Below, piece by piece: positions 8,073 to 17,307 of a stretch of DNA of 63,370 nucleotides. Under the pieces are notes generated by a model. The model was given only the letters and a program-made list of their open reading frames with translations, ran no database searches and had not been told where the DNA came from. The first letter of the stretch is position 1. Each line of letters opens with the position of its first letter. Source of the DNA: Methylocystis sp. (GTDB lineage: Bacteria; Pseudomonadota; Alphaproteobacteria; Rhizobiales; Beijerinckiaceae); contig JALHNQ010000017.1 in the NCBI GenBank assembly GCA_022843405.1, positions 1 to 63,370 of the forward strand, read 5' to 3'. The translations under genes were made by a program, and so were the position numbers.

Positions 8073-10151
8073 TTACCGCCGCCCCTCCCAACCCCACACC
8101 GCAACCACGGCGCCGAGCAGCGCCAGCATCGCCCAAAGCCCCAAGCCCAGCGGCGCGATTTCGACGCCGACCAGCGTCGAGGCGCCGGTCTGCCTGATTC
8201 CGATCCAGTCCGAGCCGCCATAGCGGTTGGCGTCGCGCAATTCGACCACGCGCGGCATGGAGACCGTGTCGGCGCCGCCGTTCGACAGGCGCCGCGCCGT
8301 CCCACCCGTCGCTTCCACCAGCGGCTGCAGTTTCTCCGTCGTCGACGCGACTTCGCGGAACTCGCGCGGATTGGGCGGGCCGACATTGACGAGCGCCGTG
8401 AGGCCCTCGCTTTCGAAGCGCCATAGGCCCATTTCCTTCGCGTCGAAACGCGCCCGCCACAGTCCCGGCTCGCTCTGCGCGACTGCAATTTCGTCGCGCG
8501 CGCCCGACGGCGCCGTCGCCATCACCGGCGCGGGCGTCTCCTTCATCGTCTGCCGCTCCACGCTCACCTCGCGGCCATGCGCCGACGCACGCAGCGCCTC
8601 CTCTTCGAGGTCGGGCTCCTTCATCAGCCAATGGGCGAGACGGCGCATCAGATCGACATGCGGGCCGCCGCCTTCGAAGCCGCGCGCCCAGAGCCAGATC
8701 TGGTCGGAGAGCAGCAGCGCCACCCTGCCCTTGCCTTCGTGCGACAGCACCAGCAGCGGCTTGTCGCGCACGCCGGACATGATCGAGTCGCCCTTCACCA
8801 CATTGGCGTCGACCTGCCGAAACCACTCGCCCCAATTGGGGGGTTCGGATTTGGCGCCGGCCAGTCCGCGCGTCACCGGATGCTTCTCGCCATCCTTGCT
8901 GACGCGGGCGCGAAACGCTTGCTCGATCAGCGCGCCGTCGGGGCGCGCCGGCAGGATGTTTTCGAGCGGCGAGTAATAGAGCCCGCGCAGCGTCGCGTAA
9001 TCGGGGCCGACAGCCGCCAGAAAGGCGCCGCCGTTCTCGACGTAATTGGCGATGTTCTCGAAATAGATCGAGGGCAGAGTCGTCTGGCTCGAATAGCGGT
9101 CGAAGATGATGAGATCGAATTCGTTGATCTTGCGACCGAAGAGATCGGCGGTCGGAAAGGCGATCAGCGACAATTCGCTTGCCGGGGTGATGTCGAGCTT
9201 CTCCGGCGGCCGAAGAATGGTGAAATGCACCAGTTCGACATTGGCGTCGGCGCGCAGAAGATTGCGCCAGCTTCGCTCGCCGGGATGCGGCTCGCCGGAG
9301 ACGAGCAGAACCTTGAGCCGGTCGCGCACGCCTTCAATCGCCAGCACAGCCTTGTTGTCGAGCGGCGTCAACTCGCCCGGCGCTGATGGAATTTCGAGTT
9401 CGACGACATTCTGGCCGCCATGTTCGATGCGCACCGGAATGCTGACGATATCGCCGGGAACGGGGCTGAAGGTCGGCAGCGCCTCGCCGTCGCGACGCAC
9501 GGAAATCGGGATGCGCGCGCCATCGCCGCCAAGATCGACGATTCGCGCGCGGATGATCTGATCCTTGCCGACGATGCCGAAACGCGGCGCTTCGACAAGT
9601 TCGATCCGGCGGTCGCGCTCGCCTTGATGCCCTGTCACGAGCGCGTGAACGGGCGCTTTGAAGCCGAGCGCTTCGGCTTTGGCGGGAATATCGTGAACGA
9701 CGCCGTCGGTGAGCAGAATCGCGCCGCCGACGCGCTCCGGCGGAACATCCTTCAAGGCTTCGGCGAGCGCGCCGAAGAGCTTGGTGCCGTCATTTCCGGA
9801 AGCGTCGTTGGCGACGCTGATCGCGCGCGTTTCGACGTCGCCGAATTTGGCGAGCGCGGAGTCGAGCGCCTTGCGCGCCTCTTCGGTCTGCGCGGTTCTG
9901 GCGCCGAAATTCTGACTGTCGCTCTTGTCGATCACGACGGCGACGACGCTCTTTTGCGGATCGCGCTTTTCGCGCACCAGCGATGGATCGGCGAGCGCCG
10001 CAATCAACAAGGCGAACGCGAACGCGCGCAAGCCGACGCCGCGCTGGCCTTTCGCCGCCATTAGCGCAAGCGCGCCAGCGCCAAGAATTGCGAGGACGAT
10101 CAGCGCCGGCCAAGGAATGAGCGGCGAAAAGGCGAGCGTGAGGTCGCTCAC
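8073..10151 (-). CDS. Membrane protein with vWA-like and glutamine-amidotransferase-like regions (COG5426-like)
   Basis: This 692-residue protein is the last gene of the MoxR operon. It begins with two hydrophobic segments (about 10-30 and 40-55), then a von Willebrand A-like region opening VVAVVIDKSDS, with ILLTDGVVHD. A Rossmann-like segment follows (KVLLVSGEPHPGERSW, FDLIIFDRYSS) resembling a class I glutamine amidotransferase fold, without a clear catalytic Cys. A C-terminal membrane helix (LGLGLWAMLALLGAVVAVW) closes it. The GTG start at 10151 overlaps the upstream stop (GTGA), indicating translational coupling. Such proteins accompany moxR, DUF58 and DUF4159 genes; the function is not established, though an envelope role is likely. 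Its 3' end is duplicated at 7128-7236. Confidence 0.82.
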   Translation of the reverse strand: MSDLTLAFSPLIPWPALIVLAILGAGALALMAAKGQRGVGLRAFAFALLIAALADPSLVREKRDPQKSVVAVVIDKSDSQNFGARTAQTEEARKALDSALAKFGDVETRAISVANDASGNDGTKLFGALAEALKDVPPERVGGAILLTDGVVHDIPAKAEALGFKAPVHALVTGHQGERDRRIELVEAPRFGIVGKDQIIRARIVDLGGDGARIPISVRRDGEALPTFSPVPGDIVSIPVRIEHGGQNVVELEIPSAPGELTPLDNKAVLAIEGVRDRLKVLLVSGEPHPGERSWRNLLRADANVELVHFTILRPPEKLDITPASELSLIAFPTADLFGRKINEFDLIIFDRYSSQTTLPSIYFENIANYVENGGAFLAAVGPDYATLRGLYYSPLENILPARPDGALIEQAFRARVSKDGEKHPVTRGLAGAKSEPPNWGEWFRQVDANVVKGDSIMSGVRDKPLLVLSHEGKGRVALLLSDQIWLWARGFEGGGPHVDLMRRLAHWLMKEPDLEEEALRASAHGREVSVERQTMKETPAPVMATAPSGARDEIAVAQSEPGLWRARFDAKEMGLWRFESEGLTALVNVGPPNPREFREVASTTEKLQPLVEATGGTARRLSNGGADTVSMPRVVELRDANRYGGSDWIGIRQTGASTLVGVEIAPLGLGLWAMLALLGAVVAVWGWEGRR

Positions 10152-12916
10152 TGGCCGAGCCTTTCCAGCAGATCGCGCACATGGACCTGATCGGACTTAT
10201 AGTTCCCGGTCAGCGTATACATCACGAGATTGACGCCGCCGCGGATCGCGAATTCGCGCTGGCGCGCGCCGCCGGGCGTCAACGGAAACAGCGGCTGGCC
10301 GCGCTTGTCATGCGCCCAGGCGCTCGCGAGGTCGTTGGATGTAATGATGATTGCAGAAACGCTGTCCGTCGCGCGCACCGGACGCGCCGCTTTATCTTTG
10401 GGCTCCGGCGGCAGCGCTTCGACCCAGGTCTCGCCATTGGCGTAGCGGCCGACGAATCCGTCAAGCAGGTAAAAAGTCTTGGTGATGACGTGATCGCGCG
10501 GCGTCACTTCCAGCGGCGGAATGTCGAGACCTTTCGTCAGATCGCGCAGCCATAGCGTCTCTGGCGTCGGCGCCCCGCCCGCGCGTTGCGACAGCGCATC
10601 GCGCGTATCGAAGACGACCGTGCCGCCCTGCTTCATATAGGCCGCGACCCTTGCCGCCGTCTTGGCCGACGGCTGCGGGGCGCTCGCGACGATCGGCCAG
10701 TAGAGCATCGGATAAAAGGCGAGTTCGTCCTTCGCAGGATCGACGCCGACCGGCTCTCCCGGCGAGAAGGAGGTGCGCGAATTGAGCGCCTGGGTGAGCG
10801 CCTCAAGGCCCAGCCGCGATGTTTCGTCGACGCGGGCGTCGCCCGAGATCACATAGGCGAGCCGAGTCGTCAGCGCGGCGTCCTTGTCGCGCTGGGAGGC
10901 CGCAGATTTGGGTGCGGGCTCGGCGCGCGCCTCATCAAACATCGGCGCCACACACATCAGCGCCAACAGCGCGGCTGTCGCGGCGCCGAACGGACGCAGG
11001 CGGAGCTTCCCGCCGAGCGCCATGGCGATCATCGCGTCGGCGATGAAGGCGATAAGCGCGAAGAGGAGCAGCGGTCCGCGCAGATCGAGCTGCGCGCCCG
11101 ATCGCAGCGCGCTCGTGGCGAGCCCGGCGCCGGCGAAATCGAAGGCGGTGATCTCGTCAGTTGGACGCAACGTCTGCACCGCGACGAACCCCTCCCCCGC
11201 GCCGTATAGGCCGGGCGGATGTTCAGCGCTCGCCGGCCCCTCAAAGCCCGGCGGAATGCTTTGCGCGGTCGGACCGGGCGCGCCGAGCGCGCCAAATCCG
11301 TCAAGAACGCGCATCGGCGCCAAAGCCGACTGATCGGCGAAAACGTCGGATCGTTCGTCGCCCGAAGGCGCGGATTCCCTGGCCATGGCGCTGATTCGCT
11401 TCAGCATCTCGACGAACAGCCCCGAGATCGGCAGATTCGACCAATTGGCGTCGGCGTTGACGTGAAACAGCACGATCAGACCCTTGCCGCGCCGTTCCGC
11501 CGTGACGAGCGGCGTTCCGTCGGAAAGGCGCGCCCAGGTCTTGCCCGCAAGTCCGGGATCGGGCTCGGCGAGCACTTGCCGCTGCACCGTGACGTCTTTT
11601 GAGGCGGGCAGGCCGAAAAAGGGACTCGCCGCGTCGAATTCGGCCAGGGACTTCGGCTCCTCCCAGGACATGGCGCCGCCGAGCACGCGGCCGTTGCGGC
11701 GCAGGCGCACCGGCAAGAGATCATCGTCGGCGTTGGCGAGGCGCGGCCCGGCGAAACGCACCAGCGCGCCGCCCTCTTCGACGAAGCGCGAGAGGGCGTC
11801 GAAAGTCTCGCCGGGCGCTAGGCCGACATCGGCAAGCGCGATGATGTTGGGATTCTCAGCAAGGAGCGCCTGCACCGGATCGACGGCGCCCGGCCGCGCG
11901 GTACGGACTTGGGCGAAGGGTGCGAGCGCCTTCTCGAGATAATACAGCGGCGAGAGCAGCGGCTGCGCCACGTCGGCGCCTTCGCCGCCGACAAGCGCCA
12001 CGCGCTTCACTTTCGAGCGCGCGTCGAGCAGCGCGACAGCGCCGGCCGAATTTTCGCCCTCGATGCGCAGATGGCTCACTTCATTGCGCAGTTCGACCGG
12101 CAGTTCGATTTTCGCCCGCATGCGCGGCACGGCCCCGAAATCGACAGCGGCGCGGCCGATCGTCCGCCCTTTGGCGTCGAGCGCGTCGACAAAGGTCGAC
12201 TCCTCGGCGCCGGCGCGCAGCACGTCGACGCTGAGCGCCGCAGCGTCGTTCATCGGCGCGGCGAGCGCGCGCGGCGCATGATTTTCGACATAGACCTCGA
12301 CGTCGCTCGCGCGAGACGCTTTCAGCGCGCGCGCAAAGCCCGCAGCGCCGCCCTGTGCGACGCCATCGCTGATCCAAACGAGCCGCGCATTGGGATGCGC
12401 CTGCGCGAAGGCCGCGACCTGCTCGCCGATCGGCTTGCGCTCCGGCAGAAACGGCTTGGGCCGCACTGAGCGCAATTTCTCCATCGCGCGCGGTCCGTCG
12501 CTTGGCACTGGAGCCGCCGTCTCGGACGCGAGCGCAACGGCGACAGGGCCGCCAGCGCGCGCGGCCGACTCGATGATCGACGCCGCGCCTGCGACGCGGC
12601 GCTCCCACGTCGGCGCCGCCGGCCAGCCGTCATCGATGACGATCAGCGTCGGCGCTGAGGACGCGACAAATCTGCTCGGCGCCCAGACGGGCCCCGCCAT
12701 TGCGAAAATCAGGGCCACGGCAAGCACCAGCCGCAGCGCCATCAGCCACCAGGGAGTCTTGACCGGCGTCTCTTCGTCGGGCTTCAGCTCGCGCAGGATT
12801 TTCGTCGGCGGAAAGATGATCTCGCGCGGGCGCGGCGGCGTCACGCGCAGCAGCCAATAGATCAGCGGCAGAGTGAGAAGTCCGAAGAGCGCAAGCGGCG
12901 CGGCGAAGGAAAACAT
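10148..12916 (-). CDS. DUF4159 domain protein with BatA-type N-terminus
   Basis: A 922-residue membrane protein. Residues 1-80 form the BatA/aerotolerance N-terminal region with two helices (FAAPLALFGLLTLPLIYWLL and a second near 58-78). A vWA-like region follows (TLIVIDDGWPAAPTW). Two more helices lie near 640-690, and the DUF4159 domain fills about 705-920 (AYVISGDARVDETS, ELAFYPMLYWPI, GGTVVFDTRD, FYLLDGFVGRY). It is the third gene of the moxR operon: its ATG shares a base with the stop of the DUF58 gene (TGATG) and its own stop overlaps the next start (GTGA). MoxR ATPases with BatA/DUF58 partners are thought to help mature or insert envelope proteins or complexes; the client here is unknown. 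Confidence 0.88.
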   Translation of the reverse strand: MFSFAAPLALFGLLTLPLIYWLLRVTPPRPREIIFPPTKILRELKPDEETPVKTPWWLMALRLVLAVALIFAMAGPVWAPSRFVASSAPTLIVIDDGWPAAPTWERRVAGAASIIESAARAGGPVAVALASETAAPVPSDGPRAMEKLRSVRPKPFLPERKPIGEQVAAFAQAHPNARLVWISDGVAQGGAAGFARALKASRASDVEVYVENHAPRALAAPMNDAAALSVDVLRAGAEESTFVDALDAKGRTIGRAAVDFGAVPRMRAKIELPVELRNEVSHLRIEGENSAGAVALLDARSKVKRVALVGGEGADVAQPLLSPLYYLEKALAPFAQVRTARPGAVDPVQALLAENPNIIALADVGLAPGETFDALSRFVEEGGALVRFAGPRLANADDDLLPVRLRRNGRVLGGAMSWEEPKSLAEFDAASPFFGLPASKDVTVQRQVLAEPDPGLAGKTWARLSDGTPLVTAERRGKGLIVLFHVNADANWSNLPISGLFVEMLKRISAMARESAPSGDERSDVFADQSALAPMRVLDGFGALGAPGPTAQSIPPGFEGPASAEHPPGLYGAGEGFVAVQTLRPTDEITAFDFAGAGLATSALRSGAQLDLRGPLLLFALIAFIADAMIAMALGGKLRLRPFGAATAALLALMCVAPMFDEARAEPAPKSAASQRDKDAALTTRLAYVISGDARVDETSRLGLEALTQALNSRTSFSPGEPVGVDPAKDELAFYPMLYWPIVASAPQPSAKTAARVAAYMKQGGTVVFDTRDALSQRAGGAPTPETLWLRDLTKGLDIPPLEVTPRDHVITKTFYLLDGFVGRYANGETWVEALPPEPKDKAARPVRATDSVSAIIITSNDLASAWAHDKRGQPLFPLTPGGARQREFAIRGGVNLVMYTLTGNYKSDQVHVRDLLERLGQ

Positions 12917-13854
12917 CAGCGCCGCTCCTCGAACCCCACGCCGTCCGAGCCCAGCAATCCCATCGCCAGCGCCAACGCCGCTTCCGCGGCCGGCCTGTCG
13001 GTGCGATGCTGCAGGAAGATGAAGCCGACGCGTTGCGCGGCGCGGCGCACGGCGTCGCGATGGGCTTCAAACCGCTGCGCATAGGCGGCGCGCAGGCTCC
13101 GCGCATCGCCGGCGTAAAAGGCGGGTCCGCCGTCAGTGTCGAGAAAAGTGGTTTCGCCGGAGAAAGGCAGCGTCTCTTCGCTGGGATCGGTCACCATCAG
13201 GATCGCGCCGGAGGCGCCGGCGTCGGCGAAGCGCCGCAGACGCGCGGCGAGCGCGTCCGGCTCGATGAGAAAGTCGGAGATCAGCACGACCCGGGCGCGC
13301 GGGCGCATCGGCGCCTGCGGCGGAAGATCGTCGCGGGCCACATTCATCGCGTTCTCAGCCAGAGCGCGCGCGAGCCGGTCGATCACGTCGCGGGCCGAGA
13401 CCGGCGCCGTCAGGCTAAGCGCCGCCGCCCGCTCGCCACCGCGAACGAGCACGTCGGCGAGCGCCAACCCAAGGGTCACGGCACGGGAGAGCTTGTCGTC
13501 GTCGGCGAGGGACGAGCCATAGGCCATGGAGGGCGAGCAATCCATCCACAGGAAATAGTCATGCGCGGCCTCCCATTCACGCTCGCGCACATAGAGCTGA
13601 TCGCCGCGCGCCGAGCGGCGCCAGTCGATGCGATGCGCCGCCTCGCCGGACGTAAACGGCCGATATTGCCAGAACGTCTCGCCGACGCCCGCGCGCTTGC
13701 GGCCGTGAACGCCATAGGCGAGGCTCGCCGCGATCTCGCGGGCGCGGGCCACGAGCCTCGGCATTCGGCTCGCGAGATCGGCCGCCGCGGCGCCGTCCGC
13801 AGGCTTGCGCCGCGCCGGATCGTAGGCGCGCGTCGCGACGTCAGCAAACATCAT
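12916..13854 (-). CDS. DUF58 domain protein (vWA-like MoxR partner)
   Basis: This 312-residue soluble protein belongs to the DUF58 family that accompanies MoxR ATPases. It shows the family core GVGETFWQYRPF and the YVREREWEAAHDYFLWMDCSPSM segment (DxSxS metal-site-like motif), plus RVVLISDFLIEPD. The start chosen is the ATG pair at 13854/13851, preceded by GAAAGGG. A GTG at 13923 overlapping the moxR stop (GTGA) is also possible and would add about 23 residues that do not resemble the family. It is the second gene of the operon and is coupled to the DUF4159 gene by a TGATG overlap. Confidence 0.9.
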   Translation of the reverse strand: MMFADVATRAYDPARRKPADGAAAADLASRMPRLVARAREIAASLAYGVHGRKRAGVGETFWQYRPFTSGEAAHRIDWRRSARGDQLYVREREWEAAHDYFLWMDCSPSMAYGSSLADDDKLSRAVTLGLALADVLVRGGERAAALSLTAPVSARDVIDRLARALAENAMNVARDDLPPQAPMRPRARVVLISDFLIEPDALAARLRRFADAGASGAILMVTDPSEETLPFSGETTFLDTDGGPAFYAGDARSLRAAYAQRFEAHRDAVRRAAQRVGFIFLQHRTDRPAAEAALALAMGLLGSDGVGFEERR

Positions 13855-13919
13855 CGGCCCTTTCGGAGATGGCGCGGCGGTCTCGCAATGTCGGCGAAGG
13901 AGGACGCATGCTGGATGCG

Positions 13920-14924
13920 TCACCCAATCCGCGTCACGAGGGTTTCGATCACGTCGGAAACAGTCATCTCGCGGCGCGCGGCGAAATTGAGCGCCATGCG
14001 ATGGCGCAGCACCGGCGCGGCAAGTTTCGCCACGTCGTCGATCGAGGGCGCGAGGCGGCCGGTGACGAGCGCTCTGGCCCGCGTCGCCAGCATCAACGCC
14101 TGCGCGGCGCGCGGTCCCGGACCCCAGGCCACATGCGGCGCGATTTCCGGATCGCCCTCGTCGGGACGGGCGGCGCGAACGAGGTCGAGGATGGCGTCGA
14201 CGACCTTCTCGCCGATCGGCAGCCGGCGCACGAGCCGTTGCGTCGCCATCAGTTCCTCGGCGTCGAGCGCCCGGCTCGCTTCGGCGACGGTCTCGCCGGT
14301 CGTCTCCAGCAGGACGCGCCGCTCGCTGGCGCGGTCGGGATAATGCACGTCGATCTGCATCAAAAAGCGGTCGAGCTGCGCCTCGGGCAACGGATAGGTG
14401 CCCTCCTGCTCCAGCGGATTCTGCGTCGCCAGGACATGGAAGGGCCGCGGCAGGTCGTGGCGCTTGCCGGCGACGCTGACATGGTGTTCCTGCATCGCCT
14501 GCAGCAGCGCCGATTGCGTGCGCGGCGAGGCGCGATTGATTTCGTCGGCCATCAAAAGCTGGGTGAAGATCGGTCCCTTGATGAAGCGGAACGAACGCGA
14601 ACGGTCCGCGCCTTCTTCCAGCACTTCGGAGCCGAGAATGTCGGCGGGCAGCAGGTCGGGCGTGAACTGCACGCGCTGTTCGGCGAGGCCGAGCACGCGG
14701 CCGAGAGTCTCGACAAGCTTGGTCTTGGCGAGGCCGGGCACGCCGACGAGCAATCCATGACCACCAGCCAGTATCGTCACCAGCGCCTGCTCGACGACCT
14801 CGTCCTGACCGAAGATGACGGCACCGATCGCGGTGCGGGCGCGTCCGATATGGTCCAGCGCGCGTTCGGCGGATTGGACGACAGCTGATTCGAGCGAGGT
14901 CGTCTTAGTGTCGAGTGAGGTCAT
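13920..14924 (-). CDS. MoxR family AAA+ ATPase
   Basis: This 334-residue AAA+ ATPase carries Walker A GVPGLAKT, Walker B LLMADEINRA, the sensor region FHVLATQNPLEQEGTYPLPEAQLDRF and a C-terminal helical lid, all typical of MoxR. These ATPases act as chaperone-like remodellers together with vWA-domain partners encoded beside them. It is the first gene of a compact four-gene minus-strand operon (moxR, DUF58, DUF4159, COG5426-like). The ATG at 14924 is the family start. The promoter should lie in the 337-base gap upstream. Confidence 0.94.
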   Translation of the reverse strand: MTSLDTKTTSLESAVVQSAERALDHIGRARTAIGAVIFGQDEVVEQALVTILAGGHGLLVGVPGLAKTKLVETLGRVLGLAEQRVQFTPDLLPADILGSEVLEEGADRSRSFRFIKGPIFTQLLMADEINRASPRTQSALLQAMQEHHVSVAGKRHDLPRPFHVLATQNPLEQEGTYPLPEAQLDRFLMQIDVHYPDRASERRVLLETTGETVAEASRALDAEELMATQRLVRRLPIGEKVVDAILDLVRAARPDEGDPEIAPHVAWGPGPRAAQALMLATRARALVTGRLAPSIDDVAKLAAPVLRHRMALNFAARREMTVSDVIETLVTRIG

Positions 14925-15261
14925 TTCAGCCTTGCTCTGGCAGCCTGTCGATGAGGAGGATCGGGCGCGTCGACGGCAGAGCTGCCCAGTTCCGCCGGGT
15001 GTTGATCCGAAGCCCGCGCCATTGGCTTCGCGCGGATTTTCAATGCGAAGCGGCGGGATCGACGACCAATTTCAATTTTGATCCCTCCGACGGCGCAATT
15101 CAAGCGCAACCGGCGCTATGGAGGATATTTTGTCGCTTTAGCGGCGATTTGCACGTGACAGTTTGTTCATGCGTTCCGCATTAAACCGCCTTCTGACCGA
15201 CGCCATCTATATTCGGCGTATATTCGGCCGCCGGCCCTCATTCTGAAAGGCGCTCTCGCCC
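14925..15261. other. Intergenic region between the divergent moxR operon and DUF6111-cca
   Basis: No convincing gene is seen; a short minus-strand frame at 14921-15109 has no family likeness. The stretch must hold both divergent promoters. An 11-base tandem direct repeat (TATATTCGGC at 15208-15217 and again at 15219-15228) lies about 35 bases upstream of the DUF6111 start and could be a binding site or a promoter part. Confidence 0.6.
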
Positions 15262-15519
15262 ATGTGGCGCGCAATCGTCGAAACCGCCCTGCTCTTTCTC
15301 ACGCCTTTCGTCGCCTATGCGCTGTTCCATTTGCTGCAGCGGCGCTGGCCCTTCGTGCGCGAACTCTGGCATGGCAGGATCGTCTCGCTGCTCACGATCG
15401 CGGGCCTACTTGTCGCGATCGTCGGCGTCGTGACGCTCGGCCTCACGCGCCTTAACCAGGGCGCTTATGTGCCGGCCCATGTCGAAAATGGAAAACTGAA
15501 GCCGGGCCGTTTCGAATGA
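15262..15519 (+). CDS. DUF6111 family small membrane protein
   Basis: An 85-residue protein with two predicted membrane helices (about 8-25 and 42-63) and a short polar C-terminus with NQGAYVPAHVENGKLKPGRFE. It fits DUF6111, a small Hyphomicrobiales family of unknown function typically encoded just upstream of cca. Here its stop overlaps the cca start by 4 bases (ATGA), so the two are co-translated. GAAAGG upstream of the ATG is a fair ribosome binding site. Confidence 0.85.
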   Translation: MWRAIVETALLFLTPFVAYALFHLLQRRWPFVRELWHGRIVSLLTIAGLLVAIVGVVTLGLTRLNQGAYVPAHVENGKLKPGRFE

Positions 15520-16754
15520 ACGCGGCGCAGAGACTGCTTGATGATCCAAGGGTGACGACGGTCTTTGCGGCGCTCGCCAAGACCGGCGCCGAGACCCGCG
15601 TCGTTGGCGGCGCCGTGCGTGACGCTTTGCTCGGCCTGCCGCCTCACGAGGTCGACCTCGCCACGACGGCCTTGCCGGAGTCTGTCCTGACCGCCGCCCG
15701 CGACGCCGGCTTGAAAGGCGTGCCGACGGGCATCGAGCACGGCACCGTGACGATCGTCGTCGCCGGCACGCCCTATGAGGTCACGACGCTGCGCGAAGAC
15801 GTCGAGACCGACGGGCGCTTCGCCAAGGTGCGTTTCGGCGGCGATTTCGAGCAGGACGCCAGGCGTCGCGACTTCACCATCAATGCGCTGTCGCTCTCCC
15901 CCGACGGCGAGATTCACGATTACACAGGCGGTCTCGCGGACATTGAAGCGCGGCGCGTCCGTTTCATCGGCGACGCCGCGACGCGAATCCGCGAGGACTA
16001 TCTGCGCATATTGCGCTTCTTTCGCTTCAACGCCTCCCATGGCGAAGGGCCGTTCGACCGCGAAGGCCTGCACGAATCGATCGTCGCGCGGGAAAACCTG
16101 TCGCGCCTGTCGCGCGAACGCATCCGCGCCGAACTGCTGAAGCTGCTGCTCGCGCGCCGGGCGCCGGAAGTGCTGCGCGCCATGTCTCACGCCGGCGTCA
16201 TCGAGGTGATCCTCGGCATCGGCTATCCCGTCCGCCTGCAGCGGCTCGCGGAAGGCGAGGCGGCCTTGGGCAGACCGGCGGACGCTGTCTTGCGGCTCGC
16301 GGCTTTCTCGGCGCTGACGGTCGAAGACGCGGAGCGGCTGCGCGACCGCCTGCGGCTCTCAAACGACGAATTCGCGCGGCTGGCGGCGGCGGCGCGCGCG
16401 CTCGCGCCTCTGCACGGACGCGATAGCCCGCCGCCTGCGTCGCATCTGCGCGAAATGCTGTTCCTGTGCGGCGCGCGCGCGGCGGCCGACGCGCTGGCGC
16501 TGGTCCATGCCGAAAGCGCGGCGGCGGCGGACGATGGGGATTGGCTTGAAGCGGCGCGCTATCTCGCAGAAACGCCCGCGCCTTCCTTTCCCATTAAGGG
16601 CGCTGACCTCATCGCTCGCGGCGTCGCGCCGGGCAAGGCTTTGGGCGATGCGCTCAAGGCCTTGCAGGCCGAATGGATACGCGCCGGCTTCCCGCGCGAT
16701 CCGGCGGAGGTGATGCGGCTTGTCGAGGAGGCGGTGGGGAAGGATGCAAGTTAG
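15516..16754 (+). CDS. cca: CCA tRNA nucleotidyltransferase
   Basis: This enzyme adds or repairs the 3'-terminal CCA of tRNAs using CTP and ATP without a template. The 412-residue class II protein has the nucleotidyltransferase head GGAVRDALLG with the DLATTAL metal site, RRDFTINALSL, the DYTGGLADIEARRVRFIG segment and the RILRFFRF motif. The remaining helical body binds tRNA. No HD phosphohydrolase domain is evident, unlike the E. coli enzyme. It overlaps the upstream DUF6111 gene by 4 bases. Confidence 0.95.
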   Translation: MNAAQRLLDDPRVTTVFAALAKTGAETRVVGGAVRDALLGLPPHEVDLATTALPESVLTAARDAGLKGVPTGIEHGTVTIVVAGTPYEVTTLREDVETDGRFAKVRFGGDFEQDARRRDFTINALSLSPDGEIHDYTGGLADIEARRVRFIGDAATRIREDYLRILRFFRFNASHGEGPFDREGLHESIVARENLSRLSRERIRAELLKLLLARRAPEVLRAMSHAGVIEVILGIGYPVRLQRLAEGEAALGRPADAVLRLAAFSALTVEDAERLRDRLRLSNDEFARLAAAARALAPLHGRDSPPPASHLREMLFLCGARAAADALALVHAESAAAADDGDWLEAARYLAETPAPSFPIKGADLIARGVAPGKALGDALKALQAEWIRAGFPRDPAEVMRLVEEAVGKDAS

Positions 16755-16796
16755 ATTCGCACCCCAGGCTAGCGCTTGTCACGGAAGGCCAGCACG

Positions 16797-16997
16797 TTAA
16801 CTCGCCGCCTTAATGCGCCGAATGTCCTCCTTGAGCAATTCGTTGACGATCTCGTCAAGCGAATGTCCCTTGGCCTCCGCGCGCGAAAGTAAGAACTCCC
16901 TCACCTCCTGCTCCAAATGGACAGCAGGAGAAAACTCGAGCTCGCCGCGGAAGAACTTGCCACGCTCGCCCTTCGAGAAATCATATTCGTCTTTCAT
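16797..16997 (-). CDS. brnA: BrnA-like antitoxin
   Basis: A 66-residue protein with a polar N-terminus (MKDEYDFSKGERGKFFR), a short strand and a ribbon-helix-helix-like C-terminal half (VREFLLSRAEAKGHSLDEIVNELLKEDI). This is the usual form of antitoxins paired with BrnT toxins. It overlaps the toxin gene by 4 bases (16994-16997) and follows it, the order known for BrnTA modules. It probably neutralises BrnT and represses the module. The pair lies directly behind holB. Confidence 0.88.
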   Translation of the reverse strand: MKDEYDFSKGERGKFFRGELEFSPAVHLEQEVREFLLSRAEAKGHSLDEIVNELLKEDIRRIKAAS

Positions 16998-17305
16998 CCC
17001 GTCAATCCTTGCAGATACTGCCGCGTTTCATTCTTGGTTGGGGAGCGGACGGAAATAATACGGATTTTCGCCAGGTTTTTTCCGCGCTCGCTATATGTAT
17101 GCACGACGACCAAGAGATTACCCAAAGAATTCAGAGCTATTGTAACCCAACGGTCCTCATTGTCACTGTGGTCTTCATCAAAAATTGTCAAAGCGCGCGG
17201 ATCAGAGAAAATTGACATGCCGTCTTCAAACTTGACGCCATGCTTTCGAAAGTTTGACGCCGCCTTTGCCGGATCCCAATCGAACTCGTAACGCACCTTG
17301 GACAT
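16994..17305 (-). CDS. brnT: BrnT family toxin (ribonuclease)
   Basis: A 103-residue BrnT toxin, a RelE-like-fold ribonuclease that blocks growth when not bound by BrnA. It shows the family pattern YEFDWDPAKAASNFRKHGVKFEDG near the N-terminus, then a central strand region (DRWVTIALNSLGNLLVVVHTYSERG) and the basic RIISVRSPTKNETRQY end. Its ATG lies only 2 bases after the holB stop, so it is probably read from the holB transcript. In related genomes (from memory) metG often follows holB, so the module may be an insertion. Confidence 0.92.
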   Translation of the reverse strand: MSKVRYEFDWDPAKAASNFRKHGVKFEDGMSIFSDPRALTIFDEDHSDNEDRWVTIALNSLGNLLVVVHTYSERGKNLAKIRIISVRSPTKNETRQYLQGLTG

Positions 17306-17307
17306 GC

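Noticed and set aside
12916-13923. DUF58 protein starting at the GTG at 13923
   Set aside because: Possible by overlap with the moxR stop, but the added residues are not family-like and the ATG pair at 13854 has a better ribosome binding site.
14921-15109. Small minus-strand gene upstream of moxR
   Set aside because: Arg/Ala-rich shadow sequence without start signals; it also overlaps the moxR start.
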